NCBI RefSeq assembly: GCF_052060035.1
Contig: NZ_JBPOEA010000001.1
Span: 496,001 to 560,000, forward strand
DNA from: Fodinibius sp052060035
Lineage (GTDB): Bacteria; Bacteroidota; Rhodothermia; Balneolales; Balneolaceae
Reading direction: 5' to 3'
Length of the DNA stretch: 64,000 nt
The translations under genes and the position numbers were made by a program. Under the pieces are notes generated by a model that was given only the letters and a program-made list of their open reading frames with translations, was not told the origin of the DNA and did not search any database. Shown in pieces: positions 25,537 to 34,617 of the stretch (position 1 is the stretch's first letter; each line of letters opens with the position of its first letter).

Positions 25537-28500
25537 ATCGGGCTCATCAGGATAACAGTTACTATGATCTGTTGGCCAGTGAGGCGCGGTTGGCGTCGTT
25601 TATAGCCATAGCAAAGGGAGAAGCCCCGCCAGAACACTGGTTTAGGTTGAGCCGGCGTTTAACAAGTATTGAGCGCAACGAAATTTTACTTTCATGGGGT
25701 GGTACGATGTTTGAATATCTGATGCCGCTGCTGTTTATGTCGCAATTTGAAAATACCCTACTCAGCAATACTTATGACAATGTGGTTTTGTGGCAACGAA
25801 ATTATGGCTCCCTGCGGAATAAACCATGGGGATTTTCTGAAAGTGGGTATAACGTGCGAAACTTGGAATTACATTACCAATACCGGGCATTTGGTGTACC
25901 GGGGTTAGGGTTGCGACGTGGGCTTGCAGAGGATTATGTTGTGGCGCCATACGCTGGCATGCTCGCGCTGATGGTGGATCCAAGGCATGCTTTAAGCAAC
26001 TTGCAAAAATTGCGGGATGTGGGGGCTTATGGGGCCAATGGTTTCTATGAAGCAGTCGACTATACCCCCCGGAATCTTGACATGAATGGGAGCACCGACA
26101 ATGCCGTAGTAAAAATGTATATGGCGCATCATCAAGGTATGAGTTTGTTAGCGCTGTTTAATGTATTGGATAACAACCGCATACAGCGATTGTTTCATGA
26201 TCATCCTTTGGTTCGTTCCTGTGAACTGCTTCTTCAAGAGCGAATTCCGCGAGGTATTCCTATCAAAGAACCGCGCCCTATTGATGTTGAGCTTGAGCCC
26301 GCAGAAGAGGAACGGGCAGTAAATGTCGTTGAACATGCCAGCATTGAGGATCTGGACGATACACCGCCTCGGACACATATTCTTTCCAATGGACATTATT
26401 CGACTTTGATTACCCATTCCGGAACTGGCTACTCTTATGCGGATGATATCATGCTTACCCGGTGGCGAGCAGATGTGGTGGCCGACCATTATGGCATGTT
26501 TTTCTATATACGTGATTTGGAAAGTGGCAATTACTGGTCGGCAGGCCATCAGCCGGTTAAGCGCAAGGCCGACCGTTACGACTCATGGTATCATTCCGGG
26601 AAAGTACAGGTTGCCCGGGTGGATGACTGGATTGAAACATTCATGGAAATCTGTGTTTCACCGGAAGACAATATTGAGTTGCGTAAAATAACTTTGACAA
26701 ACTATTCTGACCGTAAACGGCAGATTGAGATTACCAGTTACGCCGAAGTAGTCTTAAACACGCAGCAGGCCGACCGAGCCCATCCAGCCTTTTCAAACTT
26801 ATTTGTGCAAACAGAATATCTCCATCAGCATCATTCTATATTGGCCAAACGACGTCCTCGTGCAGAAGATGAAGATCCCATTTGGTTGGTACACACCATA
26901 GCCAGTGAAGGCACCGATCAGCATAACGAAGATCTGCAGATTGAAACAGATCGCGGCCAATTTATTGGTCGAAACAGGTCCATGCAAAATCCGCAGGCAT
27001 TAGACCAGGGAGCAAGACTAAGCGGTACCGTGGGAAATGTGAAGGATCCCATCGTGAGTATTCGAAGAGTGATAACACTCAATCCCGGAGAGAAGAGGAA
27101 TATTACTTTTGGGTTGGGGAGAGTAGCTAATCGAGAAGAAGCGGTGGCTATGGGGGATGAGTATGATAACCCCTATGCAACAGATCGTGTTTTTGAACTT
27201 GCTTCTATTTACGGCAATGTAGAGTTAGAGCATGTGGGCTTAAGTGGAGAGCAAGCCCAGTATATTCAACACCTCACGGGTTACCTTATTTATAATTGCG
27301 AGGTACTGCGTGCCGATGAAGGTACATTAACCCAAAATAAGAAAACGCAATCGAGCCTCTGGGCGCACGGCATTTCCGGGGATGTACCTATTTTGGTTTA
27401 TCATATTGATGATAAAAAATATATGCGTGAAGTAACGGTATTACTGAAAGCACATCATTTTTGGCGCCAACGCGGGTTAAATATTGATTTAGTTTTTATG
27501 AATGATCATCCGCCGTCATATGTAAATGAGCTTCAAGAATTAATTCACCAGCAGATACAGCAAACCACCGAACTTCATACGCAGCGAGACAAAGGAGGGG
27601 TGTTTATCCTCCGCAGTGACGAGTTGGGTAGAGAGGATAATGTTCTTATCGATACGGTAGCCCATGTGGTTCTTGAGGGGAAATTGCCCAACCTTAAACA
27701 GCTAAAAGAAGATAATCAGGCAGTGATCCCTGAAGAAAACCATGTATCAACATTCAGGCCGATAGAACACGCTTTTGCCGAAAACCAATCAATCAGTGTT
27801 GGGGATGAGTTACTGTTTTATAATGGTTATGGTGGATTTACCGCAAAAGGACATGAATATGTTATTACGCTCCGGACCGATCCTGATTCCAAAGAACTGC
27901 TTTTCCCGCCGGCTCCTTGGATCAATGTATTGGCAAACCCCGAATTTGGTTTTTTGACGACCGAAAAAGGATCCTCTTATACTTGGAGTAAAAATAGTAG
28001 AGAAAATAAGCTTACTCCATGGTCAAATGATACGGTGTTGGATCCATCAGGTGAGGTGATTTATATACGTGACGAAGACGAAAAATTATTTTGGTCGCCC
28101 ATGCCACAGCCGGTGCCCGGTAGTGCCAACTATGAAATCAGGCACGGGCATGGGTATTCCACTTATAAAAGTGCGACCATGAATATAGAGCAGGAAGTTA
28201 CCACATGGGTAGCCAAAGATGATCCTATTAAGTTTGTAAAGCTTAGGCTTTCTAACGAAGGACTGATGGATAAAAAGCTAACATTGTTTCGGTATACCGA
28301 CTGGGTATTAGGTGTTTTTAGGGAGGAGGCAACACGACAGATTATTACCTCGGTTGATGAAAAACTACAAGTCATATTTGCCAGGAACCATTACAATAAT
28401 GAATTTGCCGGAAGGGTAGCGTTCACAGGGCTATCAACAGATCAGAAGACCCCGTCGATTTCTTATTCCTCCGATCGACAATCATTTATCGGGCGCAACC

Positions 28501-30266
28501 GAGATTTAAAAAATCCACTGGCAGTAATAGCAAAAACAGCCCTTAACGGACGTTTTGGGATGAGATTTGAATCGTGTGCTGCATTTCAGTTTCCATTGGA
28601 ATTGAAGTCAGGTGAATCAGTTGAAATTTATTTCTACCTGGGCGAAGCACAACACCAAGAAGAGGCTCGTACGCTAATCAGTAAATACCAGTCTGCTGAT
28701 GCAATTTTACAGTCACTCAGGGATGTCAAAGCGTTCTGGCGTAAGAAACTGGGTGGCATTAGAATTAAAACACCAGAGCCAGAATTGAATATTCTAATGA
28801 ATGGCTGGTTGCAATATCAGAATATAGCATGCAGAATGTGGGGGCGAACCGGTTTCTACCAGGCGGGTGGGGCATTCGGATTCCGTGATCAGCTGCAAGA
28901 TGCTACGGCAGCTTGCTATATAGATCCCGAGCTTACGCGTAATCAAATTTTATTGCATGCCGCCCATCAGTTTGAGGAAGGCGATGTGCTACATTGGTGG
29001 CATCCGCCGACTGATCGAGGTATTCGTTCAATCATCACTGATGATCTGCTTTGGCTGGCCTATGCAACAGCTTTTTACATCAAGAATACCGGGGATAAAG
29101 AAATTCTGGATGAACAGGTGTCATTTTTGAAAGCACGTCAACTGTACGAAGGAGAGCATGAGGCCTATTTGCAGCCAGAGGCTTCGCTTGAAAAGGAATC
29201 CCTATATGAGCATTGTTGTCGGACAATCGATCGATCACTAACCAAAGGCGAACATGGATTACCATTAATTGGAGGAGGGGACTGGAATGACGGGATGAAC
29301 AAGGTAGGGGTTGAGGGCAAAGGTGAAAGTATATGGTTGGGATTTTTTCTCTACACCATTTTGGATGATTTTATCCCAATTGTGAAAAAATATGATGACA
29401 ATAATAGACTTGAACAATATCGGGCGTATAAAAAAGAGTTAAAAAGGCATCTTAATAATGAGGGATGGGATGGCGAATGGTATCGTCGTGCTTTTTACGA
29501 TGATGGGACTCCATTGGGATCATCCCAAAACGATGAGTGCCGCATAGATGCTATTGCACAGGCTTGGTCAGTCATTTCTGGAGCCGGTGCACCGGCCAAA
29601 ACGGAAAAAGCATTACTTGCTGCTGAACAATATTTGGTATCAAAGGAAGATGGTATTATAAAATTACTCACGCCTGCATTTGACAAAACTGAGAAAAATC
29701 CCGGTTATATCAAGGGTTATATTCCCGGGGTGCGAGAAAATGGCGGCCAGTATACTCATGCCGCGCTTTGGTTGGTGAAAGCGTTTGCAGAAGCCGGAAA
29801 AACGGAAAAGGCCATTTCGTACATGAAGATGCTTTTGCCTATCAACCATGCTTTAAATAGTGTAGATGCAAACCGCTATATGGTTGAGCCTTATGCGGTT
29901 GCAGCAGATATTTATGGTGAACATCCGTTGGTCGGAATGGGAGGATGGACGTGGTATACGGGTTCTGCGGGATGGATGTACCGCGTAATCCTGGAATCTA
30001 TTCTGGGCATATCCTTTGTTGATGGAACGAAGATTCAGATTGCTCCCAGTATTATTCCGTCGTGGAAGTGGTATGAGTGCTCGATAAAAAATAGAGCACT
30101 GGATGTGGAAGTGAATATCAAAGTCCTGAATCCTAATAAATTATCAGAAGGGAAAGTCTCTGCGTCATTCAATGGGTTACCGGTTTCCATAAAACATAAT
30201 GTGGTGACCTGTAAAATTCCTGATAGCCCGGGCATTTATCAATTAAAAATCACCATAGAGGAGTAG
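25455..30266 (+). CDS. ndvB: Cyclic beta-1,2-glucan synthase, C-terminal part (GH94)
   Basis: Continues the upstream frame after a -1 shift; it has no credible independent start (only a TTG at 25455). It begins with the second part of the glucoamylase-like domain (EMDFSLVYDSERELFSIGYN, YYDLLASEARLASFIAIAKG), which should produce the linear primer length control. Then come two beta-sandwich repeats (about 290-600 and 800-1100) and the GH94 phosphorylase-like catalytic domain (FYQAGGAFGFRDQLQD, HWWHPPTDRGIRS, GGGDWNDGMNKVG with the catalytic Asp). In Rhizobium/Brucella proteins this part trims and sizes the glucan. Either a disrupted gene, a sequence error, or a two-subunit split. The CheB-like gene follows 133 bp later. 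Confidence 0.88.
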   Translation: MSADGSEMDFSLVYDSERELFSIGYNVDRAHQDNSYYDLLASEARLASFIAIAKGEAPPEHWFRLSRRLTSIERNEILLSWGGTMFEYLMPLLFMSQFENTLLSNTYDNVVLWQRNYGSLRNKPWGFSESGYNVRNLELHYQYRAFGVPGLGLRRGLAEDYVVAPYAGMLALMVDPRHALSNLQKLRDVGAYGANGFYEAVDYTPRNLDMNGSTDNAVVKMYMAHHQGMSLLALFNVLDNNRIQRLFHDHPLVRSCELLLQERIPRGIPIKEPRPIDVELEPAEEERAVNVVEHASIEDLDDTPPRTHILSNGHYSTLITHSGTGYSYADDIMLTRWRADVVADHYGMFFYIRDLESGNYWSAGHQPVKRKADRYDSWYHSGKVQVARVDDWIETFMEICVSPEDNIELRKITLTNYSDRKRQIEITSYAEVVLNTQQADRAHPAFSNLFVQTEYLHQHHSILAKRRPRAEDEDPIWLVHTIASEGTDQHNEDLQIETDRGQFIGRNRSMQNPQALDQGARLSGTVGNVKDPIVSIRRVITLNPGEKRNITFGLGRVANREEAVAMGDEYDNPYATDRVFELASIYGNVELEHVGLSGEQAQYIQHLTGYLIYNCEVLRADEGTLTQNKKTQSSLWAHGISGDVPILVYHIDDKKYMREVTVLLKAHHFWRQRGLNIDLVFMNDHPPSYVNELQELIHQQIQQTTELHTQRDKGGVFILRSDELGREDNVLIDTVAHVVLEGKLPNLKQLKEDNQAVIPEENHVSTFRPIEHAFAENQSISVGDELLFYNGYGGFTAKGHEYVITLRTDPDSKELLFPPAPWINVLANPEFGFLTTEKGSSYTWSKNSRENKLTPWSNDTVLDPSGEVIYIRDEDEKLFWSPMPQPVPGSANYEIRHGHGYSTYKSATMNIEQEVTTWVAKDDPIKFVKLRLSNEGLMDKKLTLFRYTDWVLGVFREEATRQIITSVDEKLQVIFARNHYNNEFAGRVAFTGLSTDQKTPSISYSSDRQSFIGRNRDLKNPLAVIAKTALNGRFGMRFESCAAFQFPLELKSGESVEIYFYLGEAQHQEEARTLISKYQSADAILQSLRDVKAFWRKKLGGIRIKTPEPELNILMNGWLQYQNIACRMWGRTGFYQAGGAFGFRDQLQDATAACYIDPELTRNQILLHAAHQFEEGDVLHWWHPPTDRGIRSIITDDLLWLAYATAFYIKNTGDKEILDEQVSFLKARQLYEGEHEAYLQPEASLEKESLYEHCCRTIDRSLTKGEHGLPLIGGGDWNDGMNKVGVEGKGESIWLGFFLYTILDDFIPIVKKYDDNNRLEQYRAYKKELKRHLNNEGWDGEWYRRAFYDDGTPLGSSQNDECRIDAIAQAWSVISGAGAPAKTEKALLAAEQYLVSKEDGIIKLLTPAFDKTEKNPGYIKGYIPGVRENGGQYTHAALWLVKAFAEAGKTEKAISYMKMLLPINHALNSVDANRYMVEPYAVAADIYGEHPLVGMGGWTWYTGSAGWMYRVILESILGISFVDGTKIQIAPSIIPSWKWYECSIKNRALDVEVNIKVLNPNKLSEGKVSASFNGLPVSIKHNVVTCKIPDSPGIYQLKITIEE

Positions 30267-30399
30267 GTCGTTGTGTATTTTTAGCGTGGTAGAATTTCTT
30301 ACATCTACCATATCGTAGTACGTACATGGGACCGGAGAATAATTTCATACATTCATTTTCACGGAATCACAATTTGACTGCCCCAGAAAAATTTTTGCT

Positions 30400-31533
30400 A
30401 TGGATATCATAAATGTTCTGATTATTGATAAAAACATTCTCGTAAGAAGGGCGATAACTACCATTCTGCAACAACATGAACAATTCCGGGTGTTTTGGTT
30501 GAATGATGAGTTTGATACGGTAGAAACAGTTGTTCGTGACGTTGAGCCTGATATTGTTTTGTTAAGTATCGAAAATATTGAGGGCGAAGGCTTAGATATT
30601 TTGCAAAAGATACGGACAACATTTAGCAATTTACCGGTGGTTGTGATAAGTCCCCGCAGTAAAGATGGGGCAAGAGCGGCTATAACGGCACTTCGTTTGG
30701 GAGCCATTGATTTCATTACCAAGCCAGAGTCAAAGAATCTCATTCTTTTTGCAGAACGCCATCTTAAAAAACGTTTGCAGCCTTTAATTAAGGCTATTTA
30801 TAAAATGAATGAGCAACAACTTGTTGATAATGTTATGCTCGAGTCGTTGACGCAGCCGCAAAAAAGTTTTGAGGATTTTACTCCGGGAGTTGAAGACCAG
30901 CAGCCGATTGAAGTTGTAGTGATTGGTGGATGTACAGGAGGCGTACAAGCACTTTTTGAAATTCTAAGTAACTTACCCGAGGATTTGACAGTCCCAGTAG
31001 TAATAGTGCAGCATCTGCCACGGATCTATACCGAATATTTAGCTCATTCTTTAGATTCTTTTTGCAAGATACCAGTTCGAGAAGTTCAAAATGGGGAAAG
31101 CCTGGAGGCTGGCACTGTTTATGTTGCACCTGGTGGATATCAATGTGAAATTTCTCATTCAGCTTCAAAAATAGTGGCATCCGTACATCGAGGACCCCGT
31201 GAAAATAACATGCGCCCATCCATTGATGTGCTTTTCCGGTCTGCCGCCAATATTTTTGGTAATAAGACACTTGGAGTATTACTTAGTGGCTGTGGATGTG
31301 ATGGATTGAGTGGTGCGGAAGAGATAACAAAACACTCCGGGAAACTTATCATTCAGGATCCCCGATCTGCCATTGCTTCAGAGCTTCCATTGTCGGCTAT
31401 TTCGCAGGGGTTGACTAAAATGTATTGTACTCCACAAAATATTGCGCAGCAAATTACTAAGCGCTCTATGCTTGTTAGCAGTGATTATTATTCGCAGGAA
31501 AAAGATCCAATAAATACCAATTATTTGTTTTAG
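30400..31533 (+). CDS. Divergent CheB-like protein (degenerate receiver plus methylesterase domain)
   Basis: 377 aa with CheB architecture: receiver domain (1-120), linker, and methylesterase domain (170-360). The receiver has Ser56 where CheB has its phosphoacceptor Asp56 (LLSIENIEGEGLDIL), so normal phosphorylation is unlikely. In the esterase domain the nucleophile position (S in GAST of CheB) is Cys178 (IGGCTGG), while the other two triad residues are kept (H205 in VQHLP; D301 in GCGCDG). No chemotaxis receptor or cheR gene lies nearby. It could act on another substrate or as a regulator. It sits between the glucan synthase and the cation ATPase. Confidence 0.88.
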   Translation: MDIINVLIIDKNILVRRAITTILQQHEQFRVFWLNDEFDTVETVVRDVEPDIVLLSIENIEGEGLDILQKIRTTFSNLPVVVISPRSKDGARAAITALRLGAIDFITKPESKNLILFAERHLKKRLQPLIKAIYKMNEQQLVDNVMLESLTQPQKSFEDFTPGVEDQQPIEVVVIGGCTGGVQALFEILSNLPEDLTVPVVIVQHLPRIYTEYLAHSLDSFCKIPVREVQNGESLEAGTVYVAPGGYQCEISHSASKIVASVHRGPRENNMRPSIDVLFRSAANIFGNKTLGVLLSGCGCDGLSGAEEITKHSGKLIIQDPRSAIASELPLSAISQGLTKMYCTPQNIAQQITKRSMLVSSDYYSQEKDPINTNYLF

Positions 31534-31576
31534 ATTATCCATAGATACATCATGCAGAATATGATAATATTCATCT

Positions 31577-34252
31577 ATGGACAGATCAGCTGATACCAAT
31601 CCATTCTATGACAAACAACCGTGGGCACTGGATATATCCACAATTCTTCAAGAATTAGAGGTTAATTCGGAAGATGGACTCTCCACTAAACAAGTTGAAC
31701 AGCGACAAAAAAAGTATGGAGCTAATCAGCTTCGCCAGCATAAAAAGCGTAGTTTAGCTGAGATTCTGATCGCTCAGCTAAAGAGTATAATTATTCTTCT
31801 ATTGGCTGCTGCTGCGCTTTTCGCATTTTGGCTGGGTGAATATGTGGACGGTTGGGCCATTATGATTGTGATCATTATTAATACCGGTATCGGATTTTTT
31901 ACCGAACTACGCGCCGTTCGCTCCATGGAAGCTCTTTTCAAGTTGGGAAAAGTGGCCACGAGAGTCCGCCGAGCAGGTAAGATTTTAGAAGTTGATGCCG
32001 AAGATTTGGTGCCGGGGGATGTGGTCATCATCGAAGGAGGCGATATTATCACTGCTGATCTGCGCATTATGGAACAATCCAAGTTACAGGCGGATGAATC
32101 AGCGCTTACAGGAGAAAGTTTGCCGGTATCAAAACAGGCTGATGCGATTGCAAAAGATACCGTATTGGCTGAGCGGAGTAGCATGCTTTACAAAGGGACG
32201 GCAGTAACACGTGGGGCAGGTGAGGCGGTCGTAATATCAACCGGATTAGACACCGAACTGGGAGCAATTTCATCGCTGGTTGAGGAAGCTGATCAAGAGC
32301 AAACCCCACTTGAAGAGCGGCTCGATAAGCTTGGCTATCGCTTAATTGCGGTAACACTACTGATAGTGCTGTTTGTGGTGGGATCAGGCATCTGGGCCGG
32401 CAAAGAATTGTATTTGATGATTGAAACGGGCATTGCATTAGCTGTAGCTGCGATCCCGGAAGGATTACCTATTGTGGCCACTATCGCTCTGGCTAAAGGT
32501 ATTCGGCTTATGGCTAAGAAGAATGCTTTAGTGAACCGACTGTCATCGGTAGAAACGTTAGGGGCTACCGGAATTATCTGCACGGATAAAACCGGAACGC
32601 TGACAGAAAACAAAATGACGGCTACCGGTATCTATCTTTCAGGAGATCGGGATGTTAATTTGTCTGAGCAAACTGCTACAGATAACAGTGATCTAAGATT
32701 GGCTCTAGAAGTGGGGGTTCTCTGCAACAACGCATCGCTGCATCACCAAAAGAAAGGCGGGACGGGTGATCCACTGGAGGTGGCATTGCTTGAGGCCGCT
32801 AAAAAAGGAGGAATAGCGCTTGATGAACTCTCGTCACAATATAGAGAAGTACGGGAGGAATCTTTTGATGCGGATGTGAAAATGATGGCAACCTGGAATC
32901 AGTTGAATGACGGAGAATACCGGGTTAGTGTGAAGGGGGCGCCGGGTGCGGTTCTGGATGTTTGCAGTTCGGTTATGATGGATGGGAATGTAAAACCGTT
33001 ACAAAAGCAGGATCGCCAACAGTGGGAGGAACTTAATCTGAAGCTGGGACAAGAAGGGTTGCGCATGTTGGCATTAGCTGTTAAAACGGTGAATACGACC
33101 GAAGGAAATCCCTACGAAGAGTTAACGTTGGTGGGGCTTATAGCACTGAACGATCCGCCCCGCAGTGATGTGAAACCTGCTATTTTGCGGTGTCAGCAGG
33201 CAGGGATTCGGGTGGTGATGATAACTGGCGACCAAAAGGCAACAGCGGAATCAATTGCTGAGGCCGTTGGAATTGATCCGAAAAACCGTGAAGCTATTCA
33301 CGGCAGAGAGTTACCTGATATAGCCGGCTTGGATTTAGACAGCGAAGAGGCTAATCGTATCTATCACACATCGGTCTTTTCTCGTGTGAGTCCCAACCAA
33401 AAACTGGATCTTATTGAGCTGTTTCAAAAGAAAGGGCAAATTGTAGCGATGACGGGGGATGGTGTAAATGATGCGCCCGCTCTTAAGAAGGCCGATATTG
33501 GTATTGCCATGGGGCAAAGGGGCACACAGGTAGCGCAAGAGGCCTCCGATATGGTTCTTACGGATGATGCTTTCTCCACCATTGTAAGTGCAATAGAACA
33601 GGGGCGCGTGATTTTTAATAACATACGTCGTTTTATTTATTACCTGATGTCGTGCAATGTGAGTGAAGTGATGGTGGTAGCTATGGCAACCATAGTGGGA
33701 ACGACCTTGCCCATTTTGCCATTGCAGATCCTGTTTTTGAATTTGGTAACTGATGTTTTTCCGGCCTTGGCATTGGGTGTTGGTGAGGCCGAGGAGGGGA
33801 TTATGCAAAAACCGCCGAATAATCCGGATCAATCTATTTTAGGTGGTAGCGAGTGGATGGGAATAGCCGGATATGCCTTAATTATCACAGTATCAGTTCT
33901 GGGATCACTTTTTATTGGAATGGAATACTTGATGCTATCGGCAGATAAAGCAGTCACCTTGTCTTTTTTAACGCTTGCTTTTGCCCAGTTATGGCATGTA
34001 TTTAACATGCGCAGCAGCGGTTCCAAGTTTTGGAATAATACGATTACAAAAAATAGCTACGTTTGGGGCGCACTATTGTTGTGCACGGGCTTGCTTTTTA
34101 TGGCGGTTTATGTGCCGGTATTCAGTGATGTGCTAAAAGTTACTCCCCCGACAGCAACCGGTTGGATAGTAGTCTTTGGCATGAGTGGCGTTCCGCTTTT
34201 GGTGGGACAACTGTGGAAAACCTTTGAAACTGATTTTCAGATTTGCCAATAA
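31577..34252 (+). CDS. P2A-type cation-transporting ATPase (Ca2+-type)
   Basis: Inner-membrane ion pump, 891 aa. All P-type motifs are present: TGES (178-181), PEGLP (294-298), phosphorylated D337 in DKTGT, MTGDGVNDAPAL. Ion-site residues of SERCA-like pumps appear conserved: Asn and Glu in CNVSEV (TM5) and N..TD in LFLNLVTDVFPAL (TM6). Calcium, or possibly another cation, is exported. In Mycobacterium tuberculosis the related CtpF belongs to the DosR regulon, which makes its place in this hsp20/two-component island notable. It starts 43 bp after the CheB-like gene. Confidence 0.93.
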   Translation: MDRSADTNPFYDKQPWALDISTILQELEVNSEDGLSTKQVEQRQKKYGANQLRQHKKRSLAEILIAQLKSIIILLLAAAALFAFWLGEYVDGWAIMIVIIINTGIGFFTELRAVRSMEALFKLGKVATRVRRAGKILEVDAEDLVPGDVVIIEGGDIITADLRIMEQSKLQADESALTGESLPVSKQADAIAKDTVLAERSSMLYKGTAVTRGAGEAVVISTGLDTELGAISSLVEEADQEQTPLEERLDKLGYRLIAVTLLIVLFVVGSGIWAGKELYLMIETGIALAVAAIPEGLPIVATIALAKGIRLMAKKNALVNRLSSVETLGATGIICTDKTGTLTENKMTATGIYLSGDRDVNLSEQTATDNSDLRLALEVGVLCNNASLHHQKKGGTGDPLEVALLEAAKKGGIALDELSSQYREVREESFDADVKMMATWNQLNDGEYRVSVKGAPGAVLDVCSSVMMDGNVKPLQKQDRQQWEELNLKLGQEGLRMLALAVKTVNTTEGNPYEELTLVGLIALNDPPRSDVKPAILRCQQAGIRVVMITGDQKATAESIAEAVGIDPKNREAIHGRELPDIAGLDLDSEEANRIYHTSVFSRVSPNQKLDLIELFQKKGQIVAMTGDGVNDAPALKKADIGIAMGQRGTQVAQEASDMVLTDDAFSTIVSAIEQGRVIFNNIRRFIYYLMSCNVSEVMVVAMATIVGTTLPILPLQILFLNLVTDVFPALALGVGEAEEGIMQKPPNNPDQSILGGSEWMGIAGYALIITVSVLGSLFIGMEYLMLSADKAVTLSFLTLAFAQLWHVFNMRSSGSKFWNNTITKNSYVWGALLLCTGLLFMAVYVPVFSDVLKVTPPTATGWIVVFGMSGVPLLVGQLWKTFETDFQICQ

Positions 34253-34617
34253 TAAAAAAAGCCAACAGTTTCCTTATTTCAGCATTATCTGAATTAAGTA
34301 TTGGAGGTATAATCTCAGCCTTGAATTATCAAAGCACCCTCAACTGTTGGCTTTATTATCGGTATTGTTATACCGATGAATTTTAGACCGTTGCACACAA
34401 CTTTGAAAAGCCTGATGTAGGCCAGTTTCCAAGAAGAAGTCTCCGGTCATTAATTTGGACTTACCCTCATATTATACCGTAGCATTCATAGGGCCGTGCA
34501 ATTTCAAAATGTCAAACTCTCCTGTTTTTATCTACAATCAATATAATACCGGAGTAGGAATACATCTGTAGGCAGAATCCGATACAACGTGTAGAAATTT
34601 TCATTACACAAAATAGC
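34253..34617. other. Convergent intergenic region with long inverted repeats
   Basis: 365 bp without a gene. AAAGCCAACAGTT (34258-34270) is an exact inverted repeat of AACTGTTGGCTTT (34342-34354), enclosing 71 nt that hold a smaller TTCAG/CTGAA hairpin. Next comes a perfect hairpin, ATCGGTAT-TGTT-ATACCGAT (34358-34377). Either a bidirectional terminator of unusual form or a structured RNA at the end of the ATPase transcript. Nothing recognisable in 34378-34617. Confidence 0.6.

Noticed and set aside
34400..34590. TGTAGGCCAGTTTCC and TGTAGGCAGAATCC as further regulator sites
   Set aside because: They share only TGTAGG with the site family, lack symmetry and lie between convergent gene ends where no promoter is expected.
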